A DNA stretch of 12,159 nucleotides, taken from assembly GCA_003235465.1 (NCBI GenBank), contig QJWD01000222.1, positions 1 through 12,159 of the forward strand. Reading direction: 5' to 3'. Positions within the stretch are counted from its first letter, which is position 1. Every line of letters starts with the position of its first letter. Positions 1 to 7,000 of the stretch are shown one piece after another. The notes beneath the pieces are model-generated. The model searched no databases and had not been told where the DNA came from. It saw nothing but the letters and a program-made list of their open reading frames with translations. The stretch comes from Nitrospirota bacterium (GTDB taxonomy: Bacteria > Nitrospinota > Nitrospinia > Nitrospinales > VA-1). The position numbers and the translations under genes are program-made.

Positions 1-2
1 TC

Positions 3-851
3 ATCGCCACCTTCCTCATCGCCACGCTGCTCTGGGGCAACCTGACGAACCATTACATCTGGCTGATCGTGTTCACCACCCTCGGCTTCGGCGGCCTCGG
101 CTTCATCGACGATTACCGCAAGATCCAGACCGGCGAAGGCCTGACCGCGCGCATGAAGATCGTCGTCCAGGTCCTCATCAGCCTGGCCATCGGCATTTAC
201 CTGATCTATTTCGATCCGGCGCGCGCCGGCACCGCCACCAGTCTTTCCGTGCCGTTCCTGAAAGGCTTCCAGCCCGACCTCGGCGCCATCTACCTTCTCT
301 TCATCGTGTTCATCATCGTCGGCACCTCGAACGCCGTCAACCTCACCGACGGCCTCGACGGGCTGGCCATCGGGCCGATCATCATCGCCGTCGCCACCTA
401 CACCGGCATCGTCTACGTGTGCGGGCACATCAAGTTCGCCGAGTACCTGAACATCCAGTACATCAAGGAAGCGGGCGAAGTGGCCGTCGCCTCGAGCGCG
501 ATCCTCGGCGCCAGCCTCGGCTTCCTCTGGTTCAACAGCTACCCGGCGCAGGTGTTCATGGGCGATGTCGGCTCTCTGACCCTGGGCGGCATCCTCGGCA
601 CCCTGGCCGTCATCGCCAAGCACGAACTGCTGCTCATCCTAGTGGGCGGAATTTTTGTCATCGAGGCGCTCTCGGTGATCATCCAGGTTGGCTATTTCAA
701 ATACTCCGGGGGAAAGCGCGTCTTCAAGATGGCGCCCCTGCACCACCATTTCGAAAAATCGGGCTGGGCGGAACCGAAGGTGATCGTCCGCTTCTGGATC
801 GTGGCGGTGGTCCTCGCCATGATCAGCCTGAGCACCCTCAAGTTGAGATAA
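3..851 (+). CDS. mraY: MraY, phospho-MurNAc-pentapeptide transferase (5' truncated by window edge)
   Basis: An inner-membrane enzyme that transfers phospho-MurNAc-pentapeptide from UDP to undecaprenyl phosphate, making lipid I. The frame is open from base 3 with no start in view; 282 residues are visible against about 360 usual for the family, so roughly the first 75-80 are missing upstream. Family motifs are all present: the DDY aspartates in GFIDDYRK (visible residues 34-41), NAVNLTDGLDGLA (110-122), FMGDVGSL (185-192) and the APLHHHFE histidine signature (244-251), separated by hydrophobic membrane spans. The gene ends in TAA three bases before the murD ATG, which indicates co-transcription and probable translational coupling. 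Identification is secure; a GTG at 69 is an internal codon, not the start. Confidence 0.97.
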   Translation: MATFLIATLLWGNLTNHYIWLIVFTTLGFGGLGFIDDYRKIQTGEGLTARMKIVVQVLISLAIGIYLIYFDPARAGTATSLSVPFLKGFQPDLGAIYLLFIVFIIVGTSNAVNLTDGLDGLAIGPIIIAVATYTGIVYVCGHIKFAEYLNIQYIKEAGEVAVASSAILGASLGFLWFNSYPAQVFMGDVGSLTLGGILGTLAVIAKHELLLILVGGIFVIEALSVIIQVGYFKYSGGKRVFKMAPLHHHFEKSGWAEPKVIVRFWIVAVVLAMISLSTLKLR

Positions 852-854
852 GGG

Positions 855-2189
855 ATGGAAACCGCGAATAAACATTTTGCTGTCGTCGGCCTGGGCCGCT
901 CCGGCATCGCCGCTGCCAACTTTCTCGCCGGCCGCGGCGGGCGGGTGGAACTCGTCGAGGCGCGCGCCGAAGCGCTGGCGAAAGACGCCGCTGGCGCCCT
1001 GAACCCGGCGGTGGAAGTGCGCTACGGCACCAGCGAACCTCCGGCCAGGGCCGAGTGCATCGTCTTAAGCCCCGGCGTGGACAGCGAGGCGGAATTCCTT
1101 CGCCCCGCGCGCGAACGTGGCCAGGAAATCATCGGCGAGATCGAACTCGCCTCGCGCCATGCCCGCGCCCCCATCATCGCCGTCACCGGCACAAACGGCA
1201 AAACCACCTGCACCACGCTGATCGGCAACATCCTCAAGACCTGGGGCAAGGACGCACCCACCGGCGGCAACATCGGCACGCCGTTCATCAGCCTGGTGGA
1301 CCGCGAGAACACGGATTTCTTCGTCATCGAAGTGTCGAGCTTTCAGCTCGAAACCATCCACCGGTTCCGGCCGCGCATCGCCGTGTGGCTGAACATCAGC
1401 CCCGACCACCTCGACCGGCACAAGACGCTGGAGAACTACATCCGCATCAAGGCGCGCATCGCCATGAACCAGTCGGCGGGCGACGCCCTCGTCCTGAACC
1501 ACGACGACAGGCGGGTGATGGAAGCGGCGCGGCCCGAGAACGTGCGCACGGTTTTTTTCAGCCAGAAGTCGCGCCTCGAAGAAGGCGTTTTTGTTAGCGG
1601 GCAGGTTATCCTGTCTCGCTTCATTGGCGAGGAGGAGATCCTATGCCGCATCGACGAACTCAAGGAGCCGACCCGCTGGCAGATGGAAAACGTGCTCGCC
1701 GCCGCCGCCGCCGCGCACCTCGCGGGCGCGCCGCGGAGCGCCATCGCCGACGCGCTGCGCGACTACGCCGGCATGGCGCACCGGCTGGAATGGGTGCGCA
1801 CGCTCAACGGCATCGACTTCATCAACGACTCCAAGGGGACCAACGTCGGCGCCCTGGAAAAATCCCTCCAGTCCGTCACCCGGCCGGTGATTCTCATCGC
1901 CGGCGGCAAGGACAAGGCGGGGGATTTCGCGCCGCTTGCCGCGCTTCTGAAATCGCGCGTCAAGCACATGGTGCTGATCGGTGAGACGAAAACCAAGTTC
2001 CGCCAGATCCTGAACGGCTCGTTCAGCTACGAAGACGCCGAAACCCTCAAGGACGCCATCGACAAGGCTTACACGAAGGCCGAAGCGGGCGATGTGGTGC
2101 TGCTTTCCCCGGCCTGCGCCAGCTTCGACATGTTCACCGATTACGAGGACCGGGGAAACCAGTTCAAGACCCACGTCTACGAACTTTAA
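855..2189 (+). CDS. murD: MurD, UDP-MurNAc-L-alanine:D-glutamate ligase
   Basis: Cytoplasmic ATP-dependent ligase that adds D-Glu to UDP-MurNAc-L-Ala. The 444 residues match the usual length. The N-terminal UDP-binding fold begins with VGLGRSGIAAANF (residues 11-23). The Mur-ligase ATP loop is VTGTNGKTT (110-118), SPDHLD lies at 182-187, and K199 in YIRIKARI sits where the carbamylated lysine of the family lies. The C-terminal domain carries DSKGTN (325-330) and, near the end, SPACASFDMF. The ATG at 855 is three bases after mraY; its ribosome site overlaps the mraY end (GAGATAAGGG just upstream). A hydrophilic, slightly AT-richer stretch around 1550-1640 falls between conserved blocks and keeps the frame open. 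No key residue is missing. Confidence 0.98.
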   Translation: METANKHFAVVGLGRSGIAAANFLAGRGGRVELVEARAEALAKDAAGALNPAVEVRYGTSEPPARAECIVLSPGVDSEAEFLRPARERGQEIIGEIELASRHARAPIIAVTGTNGKTTCTTLIGNILKTWGKDAPTGGNIGTPFISLVDRENTDFFVIEVSSFQLETIHRFRPRIAVWLNISPDHLDRHKTLENYIRIKARIAMNQSAGDALVLNHDDRRVMEAARPENVRTVFFSQKSRLEEGVFVSGQVILSRFIGEEEILCRIDELKEPTRWQMENVLAAAAAAHLAGAPRSAIADALRDYAGMAHRLEWVRTLNGIDFINDSKGTNVGALEKSLQSVTRPVILIAGGKDKAGDFAPLAALLKSRVKHMVLIGETKTKFRQILNGSFSYEDAETLKDAIDKAYTKAEAGDVVLLSPACASFDMFTDYEDRGNQFKTHVYEL

Positions 2190-2207
2190 GGCAACTTTGC
2201 GAATCAC

Positions 2208-2220
2208 GGAGACCCTCTTG
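2208..2220 (+). promoter_or_regulatory. Ribosome binding site and TTG start deciding the ftsW N terminus
   Basis: GGAGA at 2208-2212 followed by a five-base spacer and TTG at 2218-2220. No ATG or GTG in the ftsW frame lies between the murD stop and the first transmembrane helix, so this is the best-supported initiation site. The ATG at 2243 is in another frame. Confidence 0.65.
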
Positions 2221-3333
2221 CCGCAAGCGAACACAGCGCACCATGGAGCCGATGCCATCCTGCGCATCGCCCTCGCCCTGCTCCTGCTCACCGGCCTCGT
2301 CATGGTGTACAGCGCGAGCGCGGTGTTCGCGATGGAGGAGCACGGCGACGCCTACTATTTTCTCAAGCGCCAGTCGCTTTGGTGCCTCATCGGCCTCGGC
2401 GTGCTGCTCGTCGCCAGGCATGTGGATTACCGACGGCTGCAGGCCTGGACCTACCCCATCATGGCGGTGTGCTTCATTCTCCTGATGGCGGTGATGGTGC
2501 CCAGCCTGAGCCAGGAGGCCGGCGGCGCCAGGCGCTGGCTGAAGCTCGGCCCCCTCGTCTTTCAACCCTCGGAACTGGCGAAGTTCGCCCTCGTTCTGTT
2601 CATCGCCAAGAGCCTCGTCAAACGCGCCGACCAGCTCAAGAACTTCGCCTACGGCTACCTGCCCAACCTGATCGTGCTCGGGTTCTTTTTCCTGCCAATC
2701 CTGTTCCAGCCGGATTTCGGCACCGCCATGATCATCGGCGCGGTCACCCTGACGATGCTGTTCGTCGCGGGCCTGCGCACCAAGTTCCTGGTGTATTCCG
2801 GCCTGGCGCTGATCCCGTTCGTGGTTTCGGCGATCCTCAGCCAGGGTTACCGGACGCGGCGCATCCTCGCCTTTCTCGACCCCTGGCAGGACCCCTCGGA
2901 CGCGGGATTTCAGGCGATCCAGTCGTTCTACGCCTTCGGCCGTGGCGGGGCTTTCGGGGTCGGCCTCGGCGACAGCAACCAGAAGCTGTTCTACCTGCCC
3001 GAGGCGCATACGGATTTCATTTTTTCGGTGATCGGCGAAGAGCTTGGGTTCATCGGCGTCATGGCCATCACCGTGCTGTTCACGCTGGTCATCTGGCGCG
3101 GCTTCATCACCGCGTACCGCGTCAAGGACGATTTCGGCACCCACCTCGCCATCGGCCTGACCCTGCTGATCGGCATTCAGGCGTTTGTCAACATGGGTGT
3201 GGCCACGGGGCTGTTGCCCACCAAGGGGCTGACCCTCCCGTTCATCAGCCTGGGCGGGTCGTCGATGGTGGTTTCCATGCTGTGCATGGGAATTTTGTTG
3301 AATATTTCGGAACACGCCGCCCTCAGGCGATGA
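2218..3333 (+). CDS. ftsW: FtsW, SEDS-family septal peptidoglycan glycosyltransferase
   Basis: Polytopic inner-membrane protein that polymerises lipid II at the septum with a partner class B PBP (FtsI, presumably upstream outside the window). SEDS landmarks are GGARRWLKLGP (residues 102-112), FQPSELAKF (115-123), QPDFGTA (164-170), the long periplasmic loop with YLPEAHTDF including the conserved Asp266, and LPTKGLTLPFISLGGSS near the C terminus (333-349). About ten membrane spans are readable. No in-frame ATG precedes the first membrane helix; I chose TTG at 2218 because GGAGA (2208-2212) lies five bases upstream, giving 371 residues, a usual length. Another TTG at 2197 (after TAAGG) would add seven residues. 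The gene begins 28 bases after murD. Function is secure, the start moderately so. Confidence 0.95.
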   Translation: MPQANTAHHGADAILRIALALLLLTGLVMVYSASAVFAMEEHGDAYYFLKRQSLWCLIGLGVLLVARHVDYRRLQAWTYPIMAVCFILLMAVMVPSLSQEAGGARRWLKLGPLVFQPSELAKFALVLFIAKSLVKRADQLKNFAYGYLPNLIVLGFFFLPILFQPDFGTAMIIGAVTLTMLFVAGLRTKFLVYSGLALIPFVVSAILSQGYRTRRILAFLDPWQDPSDAGFQAIQSFYAFGRGGAFGVGLGDSNQKLFYLPEAHTDFIFSVIGEELGFIGVMAITVLFTLVIWRGFITAYRVKDDFGTHLAIGLTLLIGIQAFVNMGVATGLLPTKGLTLPFISLGGSSMVVSMLCMGILLNISEHAALRR

Positions 3334-3343
3334 GGCAGCCGCC

Positions 3344-4465
3344 ATGGGCCATCGAGTCGTCATCGCCGGCGGGGGAACGGGCGGCCACCTGTATCCGGGC
3401 ATCGCTCTCGCCCGTGCACTGTTAAAGACGGATATGAGCATCGACATCACATTCATCGGCACCGAACGCGGCATCGAATCACGCGTGCTGCCGCGTGAAG
3501 GCCTGAGGCTGAAGACCATCGCCGCCTCGGGCCTCCTCGGCAAGCGCGGCCTGGGCCGCATCTCGGCATGGCTGAAGCTGCCGCTCGGCCTGTTGCAGGC
3601 GATGGGCTTTCTCGCCAGTAAGCGCCCCGGCCTCGTCGTCGGCGTCGGCGGATACGTCTCGGGCCCGGCAGGGCTCGCGGCGAAGCTGCTCGGCATTCCC
3701 CTGCTCCTGCACGAGCAAAACGCCCTACCCGGCGCCACCAACCGCCTGCTCGGCAAGGTGGCGGACAAGATCGCGGTTTCCTATCCGGAATCCGCGCGCT
3801 ATTTCCCCGCCGGAAAGGTGGTGGAAACCGGCAACATGATCCGCGAGGGCTTCGCCGCCGCTTCGGCCGCCCCCGCGGGCGGGAGCTTCACCGTGCTGGT
3901 GCTGGGCGGCAGCCAGGGGGCGCATTCGATCAACATCGCCATGACCGGGGCGCTCGAGGGCCTCGCCGCCGTCAAGGACCGTCTCCACATCATTCACCAG
4001 ACGGGGGAAAAGGATTTCATCGAGATCAAGCGGCAGTACGAGGAAGCCGGGTTCAGCGCCGAGGTCAAGCCCTTCATCGACGACATGGCGCCGTGCTATC
4101 ACGCCGCCTCGCTCATCATCGCGCGCGCCGGCGCCACCTCGCTGGCCGAGATCACCGCCTGCGGCAGGGCCTCGGTCCTCATTCCCTTTCCGCACGCGGC
4201 GCACAACCATCAGGAGAAAAACGCCCGCGTGCTGGAAGCGGCGGGCGCGGCGGAAGTGATCCTCGATCACGAGGCGAGCGGCGGGCGCTTCGCCCGCGCC
4301 ATCCTCGGCGCCATCGACGACCCCCAGGGCCTCGCCCGGCGCGCGGCAAACAGCCTGAGCCTCGGCCGGCCCGACGCCACCGCGAGGGTGCGGGACCTGT
4401 GCCTGGACATACTCGGCCTGAAAGCAGGGACCGGGGCCAAGAACGGCGGGCTGTCATGTATCTAG
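3344..4465 (+). CDS. murG: MurG, UDP-GlcNAc:lipid I N-acetylglucosaminyltransferase
   Basis: Peripheral inner-membrane GT28 glycosyltransferase that converts lipid I to lipid II on the cytoplasmic face. The 373 residues are of normal size. The N-terminal domain has the glycine-rich loop GGGTGGHLYPG (residues 9-19, with His15), GVGGYVSGPA (100-109) and HEQNALPGATN (123-133). The C-terminal UDP-GlcNAc domain has LGGSQGAHSIN (187-197), HQTGE (218-222), ARAGATSLAEI (260-270) and PHAAHNHQEKNA (283-294). The segment usually reading GNPVR is GNMIRE here (163-168), a mild deviation. The ATG at 3344 is ten bases after the ftsW stop, with GAGG at 3332-3335 overlapping that stop and an eight-base spacer. 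The 3' end overlaps murC by ten bases. Confidence 0.97.
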   Translation: MGHRVVIAGGGTGGHLYPGIALARALLKTDMSIDITFIGTERGIESRVLPREGLRLKTIAASGLLGKRGLGRISAWLKLPLGLLQAMGFLASKRPGLVVGVGGYVSGPAGLAAKLLGIPLLLHEQNALPGATNRLLGKVADKIAVSYPESARYFPAGKVVETGNMIREGFAAASAAPAGGSFTVLVLGGSQGAHSINIAMTGALEGLAAVKDRLHIIHQTGEKDFIEIKRQYEEAGFSAEVKPFIDDMAPCYHAASLIIARAGATSLAEITACGRASVLIPFPHAAHNHQEKNARVLEAAGAAEVILDHEASGGRFARAILGAIDDPQGLARRAANSLSLGRPDATARVRDLCLDILGLKAGTGAKNGGLSCI

Positions 4466-5847
4466 GCAAAACCAGAAGGATCCATTTTATCGGCATCGGA
4501 GGATCGGGCATGAGCGGCATCGCCGAGGTGCTCAAAAACCAGGGTTACGAAGTGACCGGGTCGGATATGAAAAAAAGCCGCGTGACGGCGCACCTCGAGA
4601 GCCTCGGCGTTCGCGTCAGCGAAGGCCACATGGCCGAACACGTGGAGGACGCCCAGGTGGTGGTGGTGTCGAGCGCCGTCGACCCGAAAAATGTTGAAGT
4701 GGCCGCGGCGCGCGAGCGCATGATCCCGGTCATCCCGCGGGCGGAAATGCTCGCCGAACTCATGCGCTTGAAGCACGGCATCGCCATTGCCGGCACCCAC
4801 GGCAAGACCACCACCACCTCGATGGTGGCCACGGTGCTCGACCACGGCGGGCTGGACCCCACCGTCGTCATCGGCGGCCGCCTGAAGAGCGCGAGCGGCC
4901 ACAGCAAGCTCGGGCAAAGCGAATTCCTCGTCGCCGAGGCGGACGAAAGCGACGGCTCGTTCCTGAAACTTTCGCCCACCCTCGCCGTCATCACCACCCT
5001 CGACGAGGAGCACATGGATTATTACAAGACCCTCGACGGCATGAAGCAGGCGTTTCTCGCCTTCATCAACAAGGTGCCGTTCTACGGCGCGGCGGTGATC
5101 TGCCTCGATGACGACAACCTGCAATCGCTGATTCCGTCCATCGAAAAGCGCATTCTCACCTACGGCCTGACGGCGCAGGCCGATGTGACGGCGAAAAACA
5201 TCGCCCTCGAATACATGGTGAGCCGCTTCACCGTTTACCACCGGGGGAGTGAGCTCGGGCGCGTCTCGTCCCGGGCGCTCGGCCACCACAACGTGCAGAA
5301 CGCGCTCGCCGCCGTGGCGGTGGGCCTGGAGCTCGGCATCGGCTTCGCCGAGATCCGCACGGCCATCGAGGAATTCGCCGGCGTGCAGCGGCGCTTCGAA
5401 ATCATCCACCAGGACGATGAGCTGACCCTGGTCGACGACTACGGCCACCACCCGGCGGAAATCGAGGCGACGCTGAAAACAGCGCGCGAGGCCTGGCCCG
5501 AGCGGAGGCTGGTGGTGGTTTTTCAGCCGCACCGCTACTCCAGGACCAAGTGGCTGCTTACTAGTTTCTGGCGCGCGTTCAACGATGCCGACCGCCTGGT
5601 CGTGACCGACATCTACCCCGGCGGCGAAGCCCCCATCGAGGGCGTGCACGCCAGGCGCATCGCCGAGGGGGTGAAGGAATCCGGTCACAGGAACGTCGAA
5701 TACGTGGCCGGCCTGGACGAGGTGGCGGAGCGGCTCAAAACCAGCCTCAAGCCCGGGGACGTGGTGATCACCCTCGGCGCGGGCGATGTCGGCGATGTGC
5801 TTCGGCGCCTGATGTCCCCCTGCTCCGACGAATCGAATAAAAACTAG
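4456..5847 (+). CDS. murC: MurC, UDP-MurNAc:L-alanine ligase
   Basis: Cytoplasmic ATP-dependent ligase adding the first peptide residue, L-Ala, to UDP-MurNAc. From the ATG at 4456 it has 463 residues, normal for the family. The N-terminal nucleotide-sugar domain has FIGIGGSGMSGIAEVL (11-26). The ATP loop is AGTHGKTTTTSM (112-123), followed by AEADESDGSFL (160-170), DEEHMDYY (183-190) and HHNVQNALAA (277-286). The C-terminal domain has DDYGHHPAEIEATL (327-340) and FQPHRYSRT (356-364). The frame is open further upstream inside murG, but that part is just the shifted murG sequence; the ATG at 4456 places MurC at its standard N terminus. It overlaps the murG stop by ten bases, so translation is likely coupled. 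No strong ribosome site is visible (GGCGGG only). Confidence 0.97.
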   Translation: MYLGKTRRIHFIGIGGSGMSGIAEVLKNQGYEVTGSDMKKSRVTAHLESLGVRVSEGHMAEHVEDAQVVVVSSAVDPKNVEVAAARERMIPVIPRAEMLAELMRLKHGIAIAGTHGKTTTTSMVATVLDHGGLDPTVVIGGRLKSASGHSKLGQSEFLVAEADESDGSFLKLSPTLAVITTLDEEHMDYYKTLDGMKQAFLAFINKVPFYGAAVICLDDDNLQSLIPSIEKRILTYGLTAQADVTAKNIALEYMVSRFTVYHRGSELGRVSSRALGHHNVQNALAAVAVGLELGIGFAEIRTAIEEFAGVQRRFEIIHQDDELTLVDDYGHHPAEIEATLKTAREAWPERRLVVVFQPHRYSRTKWLLTSFWRAFNDADRLVVTDIYPGGEAPIEGVHARRIAEGVKESGHRNVEYVAGLDEVAERLKTSLKPGDVVITLGAGDVGDVLRRLMSPCSDESNKN

Positions 5848-5857
5848 AGAGGGCAAT

Positions 5858-6904
5858 ATGTCGCGTGAGTTGTGGAAACCGAGGTTGATACGATGGGCCA
5901 ACACCGGCCCGGGCCGGGGCATCGTGCTGCGCACCCGGCTGGATTTGCCCAAAACCGTTCTCGGACGCAAAATCCTGCAGAGAAAATCCATGAACCCTTC
6001 TTATTCCTGGCTGCACAAGATCAAGGGCGAGGTGAAGCGCGATGAGCTGCTCTCGGCCCACACCTCCATGCGCATCGGCGGGCCGGCGGATATTTTCATT
6101 TTGCCGCGCGATCTCGCCGACCTCGAAACCATCCTCGCCCATCGCGGGGATACGCCGTTTTTCATGCTCGGCGAAGGCACCAACCTCTTGGTGAGGGACC
6201 GTGGCATCCGCGGCGTGGTGGTGTCGCTCAAGGAGAGTTTCAAGAACATCGATGGGCCCAGGTTCGACAACGGAGACAGCACGGCAACGCTCACCGTTGG
6301 CGCCGGGGTGAAGATGTCTTACCTGGCCAAGTACGCCGCGCGCTACGGGCTCACCGGCATCGAACGGCTGGTCGGCATTCCCGGTTCGCTGGGCGGGGCT
6401 CTCGTGATGAACGCCGGCGCCGAGGGCACCGAGATCGGCCAGGTGGTCGAAAGCGTGACGCGCCTCACCCCAGGCAGCAAGCTTGAAACCCTGAGCCGCG
6501 ATGAGCTGGTTTTCCATTACCGCAAAACCGAATTCCCCACGGCGGCAGGCGTCATCGTCGAGGCCACCTTGCGCCTCAGGAAAAGCGACCCGGCGAGCGT
6601 GCAAAAGGTCATGGACCAGCACCTCACCAGGCGCGGCCAGAGCCAGCCGCTCACGATTCCGAACTCCGGCTCGATATTCAAGAACCCCCCGGGCGATGCC
6701 GCGGGCCGCCTCATCGAAGCGGCGGGCCTCAAGGGCTGCCACGTCGGGCAGGCGGCGGTGTCGCTCAAGCACGCGAACTTCATCGTCAACCAGGGCGGGG
6801 CCACGGCGCTGGACGTGATCCGGCTGATCGAACACATTCAGGATACGGTGGCGGCGAAGTTCGGCGTTACGCTCGAACGCGAGATCATCATCGTTGGAGA
6901 TTGA
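5858..6904 (+). CDS. murB: MurB, UDP-N-acetylenolpyruvoylglucosamine reductase (type II), possible basic N-terminal extension
   Basis: Cytoplasmic FAD/NADPH enzyme that reduces the enolpyruvyl group to form UDP-MurNAc. The FAD-binding part has AHTSMRIGGPADIF (residues 67-80), LGEGTNLLVRDRGIRG (104-119) and GIPGSLGGALVMNAGAEG (173-190). The catalytic set of the family is readable as Arg222 in FHYRKTEFP, Ser272 in NSGSIFKNP and Glu342 in the C-terminal REIIIVG. Absence of the extra type I loop fits type II. The start is uncertain. ATG 5858 has GAGAGGG at 5847-5853 with a tight four-base spacer and lies ten bases after murC; it adds 44 residues of strongly basic sequence. ATG 5990 (MNPSYSWLHKIKG) gives a 304-residue protein closer to the usual length but has only a weak AGAGA site. 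Confidence 0.93.
   Translation: MSRELWKPRLIRWANTGPGRGIVLRTRLDLPKTVLGRKILQRKSMNPSYSWLHKIKGEVKRDELLSAHTSMRIGGPADIFILPRDLADLETILAHRGDTPFFMLGEGTNLLVRDRGIRGVVVSLKESFKNIDGPRFDNGDSTATLTVGAGVKMSYLAKYAARYGLTGIERLVGIPGSLGGALVMNAGAEGTEIGQVVESVTRLTPGSKLETLSRDELVFHYRKTEFPTAAGVIVEATLRLRKSDPASVQKVMDQHLTRRGQSQPLTIPNSGSIFKNPPGDAAGRLIEAAGLKGCHVGQAAVSLKHANFIVNQGGATALDVIRLIEHIQDTVAAKFGVTLEREIIIVGD
5904..5917. repeat. 14-base perfect palindrome near the murB 5' end
   Basis: CCGGCCCGGGCCGG reads the same on both strands. It sits inside the disputed stretch between the two candidate murB starts. With no loop bases it would need to open at the centre to form a hairpin. In a GC-rich genome it may be chance, or a protein or methylase target. 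Confidence 0.5.
6896..6899 (+). promoter_or_regulatory. Ribosome binding site of the small murB-ddl reading frame
   Basis: GGAG lies inside the last murB codons, eight bases before the ATG at 6908. Position and spacing are good for initiation of the 30-codon frame, better than anything in front of ddl itself. Confidence 0.45.
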
Positions 6905-6907
6905 ACC

Positions 6908-7000
6908 ATGAATTTAAGGTCCGCTAACAAAGGTACCCCCTCCTTCCTTTGTCTCCGGCCCTTTGGCCAGGGCCGGGGGCGGACCTCTTTTTTGCCATGA
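6908..7000 (+). CDS. Possible 30-residue leader peptide between murB and ddl
   Basis: A short frame, not known to me as a family, starts at ATG 6908, three bases after the murB TGA, and ends with TGA at 6998-7000, just before the ddl start codons at 7005 and 7011. It has a well-placed GGAG (6896-6899). It begins MNLRSANKGTPSF and ends GRGRTSFLP, with no run of one amino acid that would suggest classic amino-acid attenuation. It translates exactly across the three-way-junction hairpin and its T run, so a ribosome moving along it would melt that structure. It might therefore couple translation of ddl to murB, whose own ribosome site is weak. It may equally be a chance frame; the composition is shaped by the inverted repeats. 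Confidence 0.35.
   Translation: MNLRSANKGTPSFLCLRPFGQGRGRTSFLP
6917..6986 (+). ncRNA. Candidate structured RNA: three-way junction upstream of ddl
   Basis: Three perfect helices fold into a compact cloverleaf-like unit. P1 pairs 6917-6924 (AGGTCCGC) with 6979-6986 (GCGGACCT), 8 pairs. P2 pairs 6927-6933 (ACAAAGG) with 6946-6952 (CCTTTGT), 7 pairs, with a 12-base pyrimidine-rich loop. P3 pairs 6955-6962 (CCGGCCCT) with 6969-6976 (AGGGCCGG), 8 pairs, extendable by a C-G and a U-G pair (6953-6954 with 6977-6978), loop TTGGCC. Only two bases (6925-6926) at the junction are unpaired. A C and six T follow directly. I do not recognise a known riboswitch or RNA family. It could be an attenuator, an internal terminator, a processing site, or a small mobile repeat. 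Confidence 0.7.
6979..6993 (+). terminator. Terminator-like end of the three-way junction (conditional or internal)
   Basis: The 3' strand of helix P1 (6979-6986) is followed by C and six T (6988-6993), the layout of an intrinsic terminator, though the stem closes a branched structure and not a simple hairpin. Only 11-17 bases separate the T run from the ddl ATG, too few for a new promoter. If it terminates, it must do so only in part or under some condition, or ddl-ftsZ expression relies on promoters inside the upstream genes. Confidence 0.45.

Noticed and set aside
1552..1558. Run of seven T in murD, a possible slippage or frameshift site
   Set aside because: The MurD frame is intact on both sides and no hairpin or functional alternative frame follows, so no programmed frameshift is supported.
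1630..1984. GAGGAGGAG followed by ATG at 1643 and an open frame of 113 codons inside murD
   Set aside because: The ribosome-site match is good, but the product is an Arg-rich out-of-frame reading of conserved MurD sequence with no recognisable fold.
2164..3768. Long open frame of 534 codons on the - strand opposite ftsW and murG
   Set aside because: It is the antisense shadow of two well-supported genes in GC-rich DNA; the translation is rich in Arg, Gly, Asp and His with no recognisable domain.
4093..4455. Extension of the murC frame upstream into murG
   Set aside because: This stretch is the +1 reading of the conserved MurG C-terminal domain and is Arg/Pro-rich; MurC starts normally at 4456.
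4462..5991. Open frame of 509 codons on the - strand opposite murC
   Set aside because: Antisense of murC with low-complexity His/Asp/Val-rich sequence and no motif; MurC motifs explain the region fully.
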